From a virus: a stretch of DNA of 27,069 nt. Position numbers and translations under genes: made by a program. The stretch lies in the IMG/VR virus record IMGVR_UViG_3300043436_002816, positions 1 to 27,069 of that record; one strand, 5' to 3'. This document shows positions 8,779 through 15,298 of the stretch, piece by piece (positions within the stretch are counted from its first letter, which is position 1; the number at the start of each line of letters is the position of its first letter). The notes under the pieces were generated by a model. It did no database searches and was not told the DNA's origin. It was given only the letters and a program-made list of their open reading frames with translations.

Positions 8779-11144
8779 TGGGTATCATTCTGGGTCTTGG
8801 ATTTGGCACTATTGCAGTGCCACCCCCCATCCCTAGCGGGCTTGAGGTCGGCACTGAAAGCATCAAGTTTGCGACGGGCAACCTTCAGGTAGCAGGGCAG
8901 ACTTCGGTTCTCAAGCAGTCCACGACTGGGCTTGGCACCATCTTGCGCGCGGGCGATACCTTCCTTGTCTGCCGGTTCTATGTCGATTTTGACCGAATGA
9001 ACCGCAACAACCGCTTTTGCCTATTCGGCAATATCGTCAGCGATGCGGCGCAGCCCGGACAGTTGGCGGTGCGCTTTCTGCCGGACGCGCTGAATAGCAG
9101 CTTCGGCACGCGGCGCGGCAAGTTTGAAGTCAGCGTGCGCCAGAGTGGCGGCGTGCTGCCAGATTATAGACTTGGCGGTGCGACGATGCCCACAACATCG
9201 GGTTGGTATGATCTTTGGGTCAGGCGCACTGGCGATGTCATCAAGATCGACGTTTACAACATGGCCGGAACGAAGGTCAGCGACGGCGCGGCAAGCGCGC
9301 TAACGCAGGCTAATTTCGGCCTCAACAGCTTTGGCGGGACTACCGCCTTTTATATTGGCGATGCGGTGGATGTGGCCAATGAGGCGACAACCAGCACCGC
9401 GCGCGGTATAGACAACAACAGCAACGTCGGCTGGGAAGGCGCAATTGCGTTCCTTGGCTGGGGGAGTGCTGCGGTGAGCGATGCGGACTGCGAGGCGATT
9501 GCCTTGGGGGCGGCGCACACCACACGCATCGCGGCTAGTAACTTCGCCTATGCACGCCGGTTCCGCGATACTACGGTTGCAAGCCGCTCGCCCGTGTCCG
9601 GCACAAGCGACACTTCGGCGGCTTGCACTGTGATCGGCGCATTTTTGCCCGGTGGCACGCCGGGGCGGCAGACCACTTCGGACTGGATCACGCTCAACCC
9701 CGTGCCGGACTATTACGGCTTTGGTGTCGATCCGGCAACGCAACAGGCAACCGTTCCTTTTGCGGGATCGTGCGGGGGTGTGGCATTCAGCGGCTCGATC
9801 ACCGCTGCGCTGTTGCCTACCTTTGTTTACCGGCGCGAGGTGCGCTTTCTGTCCGGCGCGATTCAGGGCCGCTTTATCAGTGAGGCGGGCGTGCCGGTTG
9901 CGGCATGGCAGACCCTTGCTACCACTAGCGCGACTGGCATCACCGAAGGCCGCACCTTCACCGAAAACAGCCGTTCGGCTCCCTCGATCAAGGTGCTGAT
10001 TAGCGGGCAGTCTCAGATGGACAGCTTCGCCAAGGGCACCAGCCTTAACAACACGATGCCCACGCCTTCGGTGGCGATGGTGCGGCGCGATACTAGCCCT
10101 GTAAACCCCAGCGCAGCGGCGTTTCAGACGCTTGCCGAGGTCGGCAACTATCGCGCGGCGGATGGCGTGGCGCAGCTTGCCAAGGTGGTCAATGGCGGGG
10201 CTTCGGCGGTCAGTGTCGTGTTCAATGCCGTGGACGGCACGGGTGTCTCGTCCCTGATTGACGATTGGATCAGGGGCAGCTTCAACACGCTCGACTTGCT
10301 GGCCTATTCGGGCAATGACATTACCATTGACCTGTGGAACTGGCATAGCACCGACGCAGGGCAGGGCGCGAACTTCGGCAACAACGTGCTGGGCGCGGCC
10401 TATCTCGGCACTGGCCCGCTGGCGACGGCCAACAAGCTGCCGAACATTCGCCGCGCCAATGCGCGCATTGTGATTGCAGTAGCCACCCGCGAAACCACCA
10501 CTAGCGCGGGGCCGTTTACTACCGATCAATCCACCGGCATCGGCCTTGTCCGGCAGTCGGCGCGGGCGTGGGCGGCGGCCAACGGGGCTTACATCGCCCC
10601 CGAACAGATCGACATGAAGCTGGCGGCGGGCAATGGCCCGCACCAAGACCAAGCGAGCGCGCGTGGTAATCCGCGCATCTTTGGGCGCATGGGCGAAGGC
10701 ATTAACCGTGCGCTTGGGTTCTCGTCCAGCGTTGACCCGACGATTGGCAGTCCGCAGTTCAACAGTGGCAAGGCCAGCTTCCGCCTTACTGTCACGCTGC
10801 CGAATGCAGGCTCCGCCTTGCGCGTGGACAACGCCGCAACCTACGGCAGCAATGTTCAGGGCTTTGAAATTAGCACCGATGGCGGCACGGCTTGGAGCCG
10901 CAACGGCTTCACCGCGACCTTTAGCGGCACCACCGTCACGCTCACGAAGTCCTCGGGCGATTGGACTGGCCTTGCTGCTGGCGCTTTGCGCGTCCGCTAC
11001 GCCTTCGGCGGGCCGTTCTCTTACGGCACCAGCCTCGAAAGCAGCGAGGAGTTTCGCGGCCTGCTGTATGACGGCACGGCGCTGGAAGGCGGTCTCGGCC
11101 TGCCCGTTTCACCGCTAGCGGCGACTGTAGTAGCAGAACCGTGA
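8778..11144 (+). CDS. Tail spike/fibre protein with SGNH-esterase-like core
   Basis: A 788-residue virion protein. Residues about 25-250 look like a concanavalin/LamG-type beta-sandwich (for example WYDLWVRRTGDVIKIDVYN). Residues about 405-650 resemble an SGNH/GDSL carbohydrate esterase: VLISGQSQMDSF with candidate nucleophile Ser412, a GND phrase with WNWHSTDAGQG in the region that matches the middle SGNH blocks, and GPHQDQASARGN with candidate catalytic His622 followed by GRMGEGINRALG. A C-terminal beta-sandwich (ISTDGGTAWSRNGF) completes it. Such domains usually remove O-acetyl groups from surface polysaccharide. The N-terminus, MGIILGLGFG, may be an anchoring peptide. The esterase call is by motif only; a non-catalytic lectin-like fold remains possible. 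Confidence 0.72.
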   Translation: MGIILGLGFGTIAVPPPIPSGLEVGTESIKFATGNLQVAGQTSVLKQSTTGLGTILRAGDTFLVCRFYVDFDRMNRNNRFCLFGNIVSDAAQPGQLAVRFLPDALNSSFGTRRGKFEVSVRQSGGVLPDYRLGGATMPTTSGWYDLWVRRTGDVIKIDVYNMAGTKVSDGAASALTQANFGLNSFGGTTAFYIGDAVDVANEATTSTARGIDNNSNVGWEGAIAFLGWGSAAVSDADCEAIALGAAHTTRIAASNFAYARRFRDTTVASRSPVSGTSDTSAACTVIGAFLPGGTPGRQTTSDWITLNPVPDYYGFGVDPATQQATVPFAGSCGGVAFSGSITAALLPTFVYRREVRFLSGAIQGRFISEAGVPVAAWQTLATTSATGITEGRTFTENSRSAPSIKVLISGQSQMDSFAKGTSLNNTMPTPSVAMVRRDTSPVNPSAAAFQTLAEVGNYRAADGVAQLAKVVNGGASAVSVVFNAVDGTGVSSLIDDWIRGSFNTLDLLAYSGNDITIDLWNWHSTDAGQGANFGNNVLGAAYLGTGPLATANKLPNIRRANARIVIAVATRETTTSAGPFTTDQSTGIGLVRQSARAWAAANGAYIAPEQIDMKLAAGNGPHQDQASARGNPRIFGRMGEGINRALGFSSSVDPTIGSPQFNSGKASFRLTVTLPNAGSALRVDNAATYGSNVQGFEISTDGGTAWSRNGFTATFSGTTVTLTKSSGDWTGLAAGALRVRYAFGGPFSYGTSLESSEEFRGLLYDGTALEGGLGLPVSPLAATVVAEP

Positions 11145-11157
11145 TAGGGAGCCGGTG

Positions 11158-11760
11158 ATGGGCCTTGGACTAGTCCCCAATCTTGGCAGCAATGCATCGG
11201 CGGGTGGTGGCGCTCCTGCTGCGCCTCTCTACGTTTGGCTTGGCGAAAGCCTTGCTGCGGCTCCTGCTCTGTCAGGCGTTCCGGCCAATTCCACCTACCT
11301 GAACCGCACTGAAAGCACGTTTGTGACGCGCGGCGGTATCGAAATGCGCTCGCCGTTCACGGGAACGACTGCCAGCAATTCGGGCGGCTTTGCATCGGTG
11401 CCAACGTGGGTTCAGGGCAGCGCCTTTAACTCCGCCGAGTTTCGGGTGCCATCGGGAACGTGGCAAGTCGGCTTCATCATGAACAACGCGACATCTAGCG
11501 CCAACATGCTGATGATTGACAATCCCGCAGGCGTGAACGTGACCCGCCAGACCATCGCGCTAACGGGCTTGGCTTCGTCTTTGTCGAACACCAGCGGAAC
11601 GACTTACACCGCTGTTGGAACTGCGGTTGCGGACGTTGTGGCGGGGATGACGCTAGTCCCGGTGATTGTCTCGAATGCAGGCGGCGGGCTTGGGATTATG
11701 CGGCTCTACGCCAACGGCACCAGCACTTCGATTGCTGCATTTGTGTTGCTTGCGCCATGA
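11158..11760 (+). CDS. Minor virion protein, beta-rich (200 aa)
   Basis: A 200-residue Ser/Thr/Ala/Gly-rich protein. ATG 11158 is preferred over the adjacent GTG 11155, with AGGGA about 8 bases upstream. Its N-terminus (MGLGLVPNLGSNASAGGG) resembles the start of the 788-residue spike (MGIILGLGFG), suggesting both attach to the particle by the same kind of peptide. The rest predicts as beta strands (WQVGFIMNNATSSANMLMID). It ends in an ATGA overlap with a 27-codon gene. It is likely an accessory fibre or spike component; no family recognised. Confidence 0.6.
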   Translation: MGLGLVPNLGSNASAGGGAPAAPLYVWLGESLAAAPALSGVPANSTYLNRTESTFVTRGGIEMRSPFTGTTASNSGGFASVPTWVQGSAFNSAEFRVPSGTWQVGFIMNNATSSANMLMIDNPAGVNVTRQTIALTGLASSLSNTSGTTYTAVGTAVADVVAGMTLVPVIVSNAGGGLGIMRLYANGTSTSIAAFVLLAP

Positions 11761-11840
11761 TCTGGTTCCTAATCGCCCCCGCCCTGTGGCTGCACAACAA
11801 CGAGCCGGAGCTACGCAAGATATACGAGGCGCGGCCATGA
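11757..11840 (+). CDS. 27-residue hydrophobic peptide before the holin candidate
   Basis: A micro-gene whose ATG overlaps the previous stop (ATGA) and whose stop overlaps the next start (ATGA). The peptide begins MIWFLIAPALWLHNNEPE, a short hydrophobic N-terminus followed by a charged tail. It could be a small lysis modulator or simply a coupling ORF that delivers ribosomes to the gene at 11837. Support is the double overlap only. Confidence 0.4.
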   Translation: MIWFLIAPALWLHNNEPELRKIYEARP

Positions 11841-12130
11841 CTAAGCCCAACACCCAAGCCGAGCGCCTGACGCGCATTGAAACCTTGCTAGAGCAGGCCG
11901 TGATACAACGCACTGAAGAACGCGAGCGATACGCGGAAGAGCGAAAGCTTCTGACCGGAACAATCGACAGCATCGCAGCAGACCTAAAAGACATTCGGGC
12001 CGAATTGAAAGAGGACAAGGACGACCTTGCTGCGCTCAAAAACAAAGGCGCTGGTCTGCTTGTCGGCGTGGGGATTGTGGGAAGCTGCATTGGCGCGGCG
12101 GGCAGTCAAATTATAGAGTGGTTCAAATGA
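11837..12130 (+). CDS. XhlA-like membrane protein, candidate holin
   Basis: A 97-residue protein with an N-terminal charged helix or coiled coil (residues 5-68, RIETLLEQAVIQRTEERERY and DLKDIRAELKEDKDDLAAL) and one C-terminal transmembrane segment (about 71-90, GLLVGVGIVGSCIGAAG). This is the layout of the XhlA/haemolysin-type holin-associated family. It lies immediately upstream of the endolysin, with the two genes overlapping ATGA. Holin is the most likely role because the endolysin has no evident export signal; the 53-residue gene at 12786 is the competing candidate. The start is set by the ATGA overlap with the upstream micro-gene. Confidence 0.6.
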   Translation: MTKPNTQAERLTRIETLLEQAVIQRTEERERYAEERKLLTGTIDSIAADLKDIRAELKEDKDDLAALKNKGAGLLVGVGIVGSCIGAAGSQIIEWFK

Positions 12131-12786
12131 TGTTTAGCAAACTCGCAAACCGCATTCGAGAGATCGCCGCCGTGGCTGACGTTCGCCCCAGAGGGTATAA
12201 AGCTAAGGCATCCCCTGCGGCACCTAAGCCCGACCCCATGGCCGAGGTTGACGCTGCGCTAGCGCAGGAGCCGCCGCGTCCTGAATTGCCGCCCGTGACG
12301 CATCCCGTGCGCAAGACAGGCAAGGCGGGCATTGACCTGATGCATTCGTTCGAGGGCTGCGAAAAGAAGCGGCCTGACGGGCGTTTTGAGGCCTATCTGT
12401 GCCCTGCCAAGGTTTGGACTATCGGTTGGGGAAGCACGGGCATTGACCCCTTCCACGGCGGGAAAATCCGGCAGGGAACGGTGTGGACGCAAGGGCAGTG
12501 CGATATGCGTTTCGAGCAGCACCTTGCGCAGTTTGAACGCGCCGTGCTTGACGGTCTGGCGGGGAGGCCCGCTTCGCAACCGCAGTTCGATGCGATGTGC
12601 AGTTTGTGCTACAATATCGGGCCAGATGCGTTCAAGCGTTCGACGCTACTGCGGCTGCATCGTGCGGGCGATTATCCCGGCGCGGCCAAGCAATTCTTGC
12701 GCTGGACGAGGGGCGGAGGGCGCGTCCTGAAGGGCCTTGTGCGCCGTCGTGAGGCTGAGGCTGCACTTTACCGGAGCGGGTTCTAA
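12127..12786 (+). CDS. Endolysin, GH24 lysozyme
   Basis: A 219-residue muramidase that hydrolyses peptidoglycan at lysis. The GH24 (T4/P21-lysozyme) signature is clear: catalytic Glu76 in HSFEGCEK, then AYLCPAKVWTIGWGSTG with Thr98 at the T4 Thr26 position. The residue six before Thr98, matching T4 Asp20, is Cys92; a Cys here occurs in many phage GH24 enzymes. Later family phrases are QFDAMCSLCYNIG and FLRWTRGGGRVLKGLVRRREAE. The first 65 residues are a Pro/Ala-rich extension without a signal peptide or signal-anchor helix, so release probably depends on a holin. Starts at ATG 12127 (ATGA overlap) or the adjacent ATG 12130. Confidence 0.92.
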   Translation: MMFSKLANRIREIAAVADVRPRGYKAKASPAAPKPDPMAEVDAALAQEPPRPELPPVTHPVRKTGKAGIDLMHSFEGCEKKRPDGRFEAYLCPAKVWTIGWGSTGIDPFHGGKIRQGTVWTQGQCDMRFEQHLAQFERAVLDGLAGRPASQPQFDAMCSLCYNIGPDAFKRSTLLRLHRAGDYPGAAKQFLRWTRGGGRVLKGLVRRREAEAALYRSGF

Positions 12787-12947
12787 TGGCTGTTCTACGC
12801 TACATCAAAGCCCGCCTAGGCGAGCGTTCGACTTGGCTGCTTATCGGTTCGGGCATCGGCACTGCGGCGATGCTTCCTTGGCCGTGGTCTATCGTGTCGG
12901 CTGTGGTGCATACCGCCGCCGCGCTTGTGCCGGATAACGCGGAATGA
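12786..12947 (+). CDS. 53-residue membrane protein, candidate holin or antiholin
   Basis: Coupled to the endolysin by a TAATG overlap and to the Rz gene by ATGA. The peptide has a basic N-terminus (MAVLRYIKARLGER), a first hydrophobic stretch (TWLLIGSGIGTAAML), a PWPW turn, and a second one (SIVSAVVHTAAALV), ending in an acidic tail. Two short helices joined by a tight turn with a positive N-terminus fits a small holin or pinholin-like protein. It lies between endolysin and spanins, a typical lysis-cassette position. Which of the two membrane proteins here is the pore former cannot be decided from sequence. Confidence 0.6.
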   Translation: MAVLRYIKARLGERSTWLLIGSGIGTAAMLPWPWSIVSAVVHTAAALVPDNAE

Positions 12948-13324
12948 CCTTCCCTCTTTCGGGCTATATCGGCGCGGGCGCATTGGTTGCCGGACTGCTT
13001 GGCGGTTGGACAGTCCGCGACTGGAAGGCCGACAGCGACGAGGCCAAGGCCAAGGATAGGGCATTTGCGCAATACACCGCGCTAACCGAAACGCTGGCAG
13101 ACCAGTCCCTTGCCTATGAAGTGCTGGCGCAATCCCTGCGCGCAGGTGAGCGCCGCGACCGTGAAACGATACGGGAGACCTTTAGGAATGTGGAAGTCCC
13201 TGCTGTTTGCACCCCTCCCGCTGCTATTGGCAGCTTGCTCGACAACGCAGTCAAACGGGCCAATTCCGCCGCGTCCGGCGAACCTGTCAGCGCCCTGCCA
13301 GCCCCTTCCCCCGCCCCCCGCTGA
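12944..13324 (+). CDS. Inner-membrane spanin (Rz-like)
   Basis: A 126-residue protein with an N-terminal transmembrane anchor (residues 6-22, SGYIGAGALVAGLLGGW) followed by a charged helical periplasmic segment (DWKADSDEAKAKDRAF to about residue 80) and a Pro/Ala-rich end. This is the Rz layout: it spans the periplasm and joins the outer-membrane spanin to fuse the membranes in the last step of lysis. The Rz1-like gene starts inside it at 13188 in another frame, which is a strong family signature. Sequence identity to named Rz proteins cannot be judged by eye. Confidence 0.8.
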   Translation: MTFPLSGYIGAGALVAGLLGGWTVRDWKADSDEAKAKDRAFAQYTALTETLADQSLAYEVLAQSLRAGERRDRETIRETFRNVEVPAVCTPPAAIGSLLDNAVKRANSAASGEPVSALPAPSPAPR

Positions 13325-13412
13325 TTTGCGCGACCCGCAAAGAGCCGAGTGGGAATTGGCTATCATTGCGCTTTTTGGCGAATGTGCCGCCAAGGTGGTG
13401 GCGGCAAACTAG
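13188..13412 (+). CDS. Outer-membrane lipoprotein spanin (Rz1-like)
   Basis: A 74-residue lipoprotein read in a different frame from the Rz gene, overlapping its last 137 bases and extending 88 bases past its stop. The signal peptide MWKSLLFAPLPLLLAAC ends in a lipobox with Cys17 as the lipidated residue and Ser at +2, consistent with outer-membrane sorting. The mature part is Pro-rich (PIPPRPANLSAP, PLPPPPADL), as usual for Rz1, then a short amphipathic helix. ATG 13188 has GGGAG about 10 bases upstream and AGGA directly in front. Confidence 0.85.
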   Translation: MWKSLLFAPLPLLLAACSTTQSNGPIPPRPANLSAPCQPLPPPPADLRDPQRAEWELAIIALFGECAAKVVAAN

Positions 13413-13418
13413 CGAACA

Positions 13419-13474
13419 ATTGCAAACCCCGTGTAATTATATAAGCAAGAGAAACCAAAGGGGAGTTTTGCAAT
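13419..13474 (+). promoter_or_regulatory. Hairpin that covers the ribosome-binding site and start of the phosphoesterase gene
   Basis: In the 60-base gap after the spanins, ATTGCAAA plus CCCC (13419-13430) can pair with GGGG (13460-13463) and TTTGCAAT (13467-13474), leaving a 3-base bulge. The 3' arm contains the GGGGAG ribosome-binding site and the first two bases of ATG 13473, so the folded mRNA would block initiation. The 29-base loop is AT-rich and contains TATATAAG, which may be a -10 element, though no good -35 is spaced correctly. It could also act as DNA, as an operator. Confidence 0.45.
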
Positions 13475-14612
13475 GCCAACACCACCAATGACTGACGAAA
13501 AGTGCCTTGAAGCCGTGCAGGCTTTGCAGGAGCATGGAAGCCAAGCCGCTGCAGCTAATGCGCTAGGGATTGCCCGCACTACGTTTCAAGACAGACTGCG
13601 CATGGCGGCACGCAGGGGCATCGCTCCCGGACATTGGGAAAGCGGCACAGCGCCGGGGTTCTCGATTGGCAAGGTGACGATCCAGCGCGGGCCTAGCGGG
13701 CAAGTTGAACGGACTTGGGAGCGACAGCACCCCGAGGCGGAGGCTTCGCAGGCCGCGTTTGATGCAGCGATTAGAGACTTGTGCGAGCGCATCCCGCCGC
13801 TTCCTGTCATTCCGGCACCTAGATCGGTTGACAACGATTATCTAAACCTTTTCCCTATGGGCGATCCTCATTTTGGACTGCGCAGCTGGCGGCCCGAAAC
13901 CGGCGAGGACTTCAACCTAGAGAAGGCTGAGGCAATGACGTTTGGCGCGATTGACCGGCTTGTTGCCCGTGTCCCGCCTGCTGGCACCGGATTGCTCTTG
14001 AACCTTGGGGACTACTTCCACGCCGATGATAGCAGCAACCGCACACCGCGAGGCCAGAACCAGCTAGACGTTGACGGGCGGTTCCAGAAGATTGCGAGCG
14101 TAGGCTTTCGGGCGATGGTGCGTTGCATCGAACGGATGCTAGAGACGCACGACAAGGTGATTGTGCGAAACAATCCCGGCAACCATGACCCGCATCAGGC
14201 GCGGATGCTGAATATCGCTGTCGAGGCGCGCTTCCACGATAACCCGCGCGTCTATGTCGACCCGTCGCCTAGCGTGTTCTATTACTATCGCTTTGGCAAA
14301 ACCCTTATCGGCTCCACGCATGGGGACGGCGCAAAACTGGCAGACCTTCCCCTGCTTATGGCGCGAGACGCAAAGCACGATTGGGCCGCGTCGGACTTTC
14401 GAGTTTGGCACGTGGGCCACTTTCACCATAACCAGAAACTAGCGCAAAAGGACTTGGTTGGCTGCGAAGTCGAGACGCATAGAACGCTTGCGGCTGGCGA
14501 TGCGTGGCACCACGGCCAAGGCTACCGCTCCCTGCGCGACATGAAGGTGATTAGCTATCACCGCGAATTGGGTGAGGACTTGCGCATCCGTTGCGGCGCA
14601 GAGAGCCTATGA
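13473..14612 (+). CDS. HTH-metallophosphoesterase (calcineurin-like)
   Basis: A 379-residue protein combining an N-terminal helix-turn-helix (residues about 8-48, HGSQAAAANALGIARTTFQD) with a calcineurin-like phosphoesterase domain. The metal-binding motifs are complete: DPHFG (Asp131, His133), LNLGDYFHADD (Asp180), GNHD (Asn237, His238), STHGDG (His283) and GHFHH (His316, His318). The family includes Mre11/SbcD-type nucleases and many other phosphatases. The DNA-binding domain suggests a nucleic-acid substrate, but this is inferred. It follows the lysis cassette after a 60-base gap with its own leader hairpin and overlaps the next gene (ATGA). Confidence 0.87.
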   Translation: MPTPPMTDEKCLEAVQALQEHGSQAAAANALGIARTTFQDRLRMAARRGIAPGHWESGTAPGFSIGKVTIQRGPSGQVERTWERQHPEAEASQAAFDAAIRDLCERIPPLPVIPAPRSVDNDYLNLFPMGDPHFGLRSWRPETGEDFNLEKAEAMTFGAIDRLVARVPPAGTGLLLNLGDYFHADDSSNRTPRGQNQLDVDGRFQKIASVGFRAMVRCIERMLETHDKVIVRNNPGNHDPHQARMLNIAVEARFHDNPRVYVDPSPSVFYYYRFGKTLIGSTHGDGAKLADLPLLMARDAKHDWAASDFRVWHVGHFHHNQKLAQKDLVGCEVETHRTLAAGDAWHHGQGYRSLRDMKVISYHRELGEDLRIRCGAESL

Positions 14613-14779
14613 ACTCCCCAGACGCATTGCGCCGTGCCGCCAACGCTATCGAGGCCTCTGCGATAGGTGACGGCACGGACGCTACCCTAGTCCTGCTTGC
14701 GCGCTTTATTGAGCGCAGGGTGGCAGGAACGGCCTGTGAGGACGAGGCTAGGGCGTTGGCTACTCTGCTGACGCCTTAG
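14609..14779 (+). CDS. 56-residue hypothetical protein, last gene of the rightward block
   Basis: Starts in an ATGA overlap with the phosphoesterase gene (ATG 14609). The product is a small helical protein (PDALRRAANAIEASAIGDG to LARFIERRV, then EDEARALATLL). There are no Cys or membrane segments. Its last 20 bases overlap the end of the opposing gene 14760-14906, and both ends lie in a 15-bp inverted repeat. Function not recognised. Confidence 0.6.
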   Translation: MNSPDALRRAANAIEASAIGDGTDATLVLLARFIERRVAGTACEDEARALATLLTP

Positions 14780-14785
14780 CCTCGT
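14742..14785. terminator. Long hairpin at the convergent gene junction, possible bidirectional terminator
   Basis: ACGAGGCTAGGGCGT (14742-14756) is complementary to ACGCCTTAGCCTCGT (14771-14785) at 14 of 15 positions, the exception being a G-T pair that is allowed in RNA, with a 14-base loop. The stem lies over the 3' ends of both convergent genes. No T-run follows on either strand, so it is not a classical intrinsic terminator. It could still stop, pause or protect transcripts meeting here. Confidence 0.45.
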
Positions 14786-14906
14786 AATGGGGTCTAACTT
14801 GTGCGGGTGTTCTGCCATCGGCAAGTCGGATGGGCCATGCGCTGTTAGGGCTGGTGCGGCGGTTGGGGTCTGGCTTGTGCGCCAGAATAAACTTCGGTCG
14901 GGTCAT
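14760..14906 (-). CDS. 48-residue basic hypothetical protein, last of the leftward operon
   Basis: Minus-strand gene with a near-perfect ribosome-binding site: AAGGAG followed by six bases and ATG at 14906. The product begins MTRPKFILAHKPDPNRRTSP and ends ASAE, hydrophilic and basic in its first half. It is the distal gene of a tightly packed leftward operon and converges on the rightward gene ending at 14779. Too short for the usual ORF length filter, but the ribosome site makes it convincing. No function recognised. Confidence 0.6.
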   Translation of the reverse strand: MTRPKFILAHKPDPNRRTSPNSAWPIRLADGRTPAQVRPHYEAKASAE

Positions 14907-14909
14907 CTC

Positions 14910-14975
14910 TCACTCCTTGTATTCGCGCAGGCTTGCAATTTCGGACTGCAACTCCTGATTTGCCATGTCTTTCAT
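14910..14975 (-). CDS. 21-residue peptide in the leftward operon
   Basis: A minus-strand micro-ORF, MKDMANQELQSEIASLREYKE, which starts three bases after the repeat-protein stop and ends three bases before the next ATG; its 3' end holds the AAGGAG of that next gene. It predicts as one amphipathic helix. It may be a real peptide or only a leader that carries ribosomes across to the next gene. Confidence 0.35.
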   Translation of the reverse strand: MKDMANQELQSEIASLREYKE

Positions 14976-14977
14976 CC

Positions 14978-15298
14978 CTAGCGCCTAATCTTGACGCTTG
15001 TCTGCACAGTTCCGTCGCCGTCGCCGTTGCCGTTGCCGTAGCCGTAGCCGTAGCCGTAGCCGTTGCCGTAGCCGTAGCCGTCGCCGTTGCCGTAGCCGTC
15101 GCCGTTGCCGTAGCCGTAGCCGTAGCCGTTGCCGTAGCCGTAGCCGTAGCCGTAGCCGTCGCCGTTGCCGTAGCCGTAGCCGTTGCCGTAGCCGTAGCCG
15201 TAGCCGTTGCCGTAGCCGTCGCCGTTGCCGTAGCCGTAGCCGTCGCCGTTGCCGTAGCCGTAGCCGTAGCCGACCGGCATGAAGATGGTGGGGGCCAT
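14978..15298 (-). CDS. Tyr/Asn/Asp-Gly dipeptide-repeat protein
   Basis: A 106-residue protein of which 87 residues are an unbroken dipeptide repeat. The short N-terminus is MAPTIFMPV, then 43 consecutive XG units with X limited to Tyr (25), Asn (11) or Asp (7), and the basic C-terminus is TVQTSVKIRR. Asp units always follow an Asn or an Asp unit. The ATG overlaps the stop of the upstream gene (TGATG), with GGGGG about 8 bases before it, so it sits in the operon like its neighbours; this is why I read it on the minus strand although other frames are also open. Gly-Tyr-rich repeats suggest a disordered, sticky, possibly condensate-forming or silk-like protein. No function known to me. Confidence 0.65.
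   Translation of the reverse strand: MAPTIFMPVGYGYGYGNGDGYGYGNGDGYGNGYGYGYGNGYGYGNGDGYGYGYGYGNGYGYGYGNGDGYGNGDGYGYGNGYGYGYGYGNGNGDGDGTVQTSVKIRR
15011..15271. repeat. Hexanucleotide tandem repeat, about 43 copies of GCCGTN
   Basis: On the plus strand the unit is GCCGT followed by A, T or C, never G, for about 261 bases without interruption or length change. The only variable base is the first base of each alternate codon on the minus strand (TAC, AAC or GAC, each paired with GGC). Because the unit is two codons long, gain or loss of copies by slippage keeps the reading frame. Such arrays are prone to assembly error, so copy number here may be approximate. Confidence 0.95.

Noticed and set aside
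9300-10652. 450-codon minus-strand frame
   Set aside because: Shadow of the esterase-like spike gene; Arg/His/Gly-rich composition and lack of a ribosome site argue against it.
13413-13472. Standard sigma-70 promoter upstream of the phosphoesterase
   Set aside because: TTGCAA and TATAAG are present but only 14 bases apart, too close for a normal promoter; the hairpin reading is better supported.
15011-15271. CRISPR array or diversity-generating variable region
   Set aside because: The repeats are contiguous six-base units with no spacers, and no reverse transcriptase or template copy is present; a simple coding microsatellite explains it.
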